64,000 nt of DNA, taken from Klebsiella indica. GTDB taxonomy: Bacteria; Pseudomonadota; Gammaproteobacteria; Enterobacterales; Enterobacteriaceae. The notes under the pieces are model-generated. The model did no database searches. It was not told where the DNA came from and was given only the letters and a program-made list of their open reading frames with translations. Of the stretch, positions 63,910-64,000 are shown one piece after another (positions within the stretch are counted from its first letter, which is position 1; each line of letters opens with the position of its first letter). The stretch is from contig NZ_VCHQ01000026.1 of assembly GCF_005860775.1 (NCBI RefSeq), positions 1-64,000 of the forward strand, read 5' to 3'. The position numbers and the translations under genes are program-made.

Positions 63910-64000
63910 ATGAAAACACTTTTCGCACTCTTGCTGGAACGCTGCAAGAGGGGGCAAGCGACCCAGCTTGTCACGGTGGTAGCGGAAATGGGCAGCGCCC
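63910..64000 (+). CDS. XdhC-like molybdenum-hydroxylase maturation protein, partial
   Basis: The first 30 residues are visible before the window ends: MKTLFALLLERCKRGQATQL followed by VTVVAEMGSA. The pattern of a helix, then hydrophobic strand TVV and GS at its end, is the usual start of XdhC/CoxI proteins, which insert sulfurated cofactor. It begins 29 bp after the phosphatase fusion and fits a maturation role in this operon. The fragment is short, so the call is partly context. Confidence 0.6.
   Translation, partial: MKTLFALLLERCKRGQATQLVTVVAEMGSA

Noticed and set aside
1-64000. CRISPR arrays, rRNA or tRNA genes, integrases or attachment sites
   Set aside because: I looked for regularly spaced repeats, tRNA-like cloverleaf ends and phage or integrase motifs and saw none.

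Overview
This window is chromosomal DNA of an enteric bacterium (Enterobacteriaceae, within the Escherichia / Citrobacter / Salmonella / Klebsiella group). The order tqsA, mdtJ-mdtI, ydgD, ydgU, asr, ynfM, ynfL, mlc, bioD2, clcB, ynfI-H-G-F, ynfD, ynfC, speG, ynfB, ynfA, rspA-rspB, ydfI, rspR, ydfG, dcp is that of the E. coli K-12 region around asr and speG, and the proteins align almost end to end with their K-12 counterparts. REP/BIME palindromes, two ERIC elements and an enteric-type MITE support the same assignment. A malonate decarboxylase operon very like that of Klebsiella pneumoniae is present. I cannot fix the genus; Citrobacter or a close relative is a guess.

Region by region. (1) 1-8.9 kb, dicarboxylate / anaerobic fumarate module: a class I fumarase (cut by the window edge), a DASS-family dicarboxylate transporter, a three-domain NADH:fumarate reductase-type flavoprotein with its ApbE flavin transferase, and a DcuS/DcuR-like two-component system. 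A perfect FNR-type site lies in the divergent promoter region. (2) 9-14 kb: a LysR regulator beside a short-chain dehydrogenase that has lost its middle, a diverged MurQ-like SIS protein, a MITE, and malate:quinone oxidoreductase. (3) 14.2-22.2 kb: mdcR and the malonate decarboxylase operon mdcABCDEFGH. (4) 22.4-42 kb: the conserved enteric backbone, with polyamine/AI-2 transporters, acid-shock protein Asr and small membrane proteins, an M32 carboxypeptidase, Mlc, the YnfFGH reductase with its chaperone, and SpeG. (5) 42-51 kb: the rsp sugar-acid region, with rspAB extended by a visibly A/T-richer transporter / DlgD-like dehydrogenase / YiaL-like set, then ydfI, a UspG-like protein and the repressor rspR. 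(6) 51-54 kb: ydfG and dcp. (7) 54.3-64 kb: a LysR regulator, an intergenic stretch scarred by ERIC and MITE sequence, and a molybdenum hydroxylase operon that runs off the right end.

How the genes work together. Region 1 reads as a self-contained route for taking up C4-dicarboxylates, converting malate to fumarate and using fumarate as a soluble sink for NADH, sensed by its own DcuSR pair. Region 3 converts malonate to acetate and CO2 and makes its own prosthetic group. Region 5 looks like uptake and oxidation/dehydration of hexonates and related keto-acids under RspR. Region 7 is the most unusual. It encodes an iron-sulfur subunit, a molybdopterin subunit, and an FAD subunit whose FAD domain is split by a full-length GltD-like NAD(P)H oxidoreductase. 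These are followed by a MocA-like nucleotidyltransferase, a Rossmann/TylF-type methyltransferase-like protein, a histidine-phosphatase/HD fusion and the start of an XdhC-like maturation protein. Its substrate cannot be read from the sequence, and it is the best candidate here for an undescribed system.
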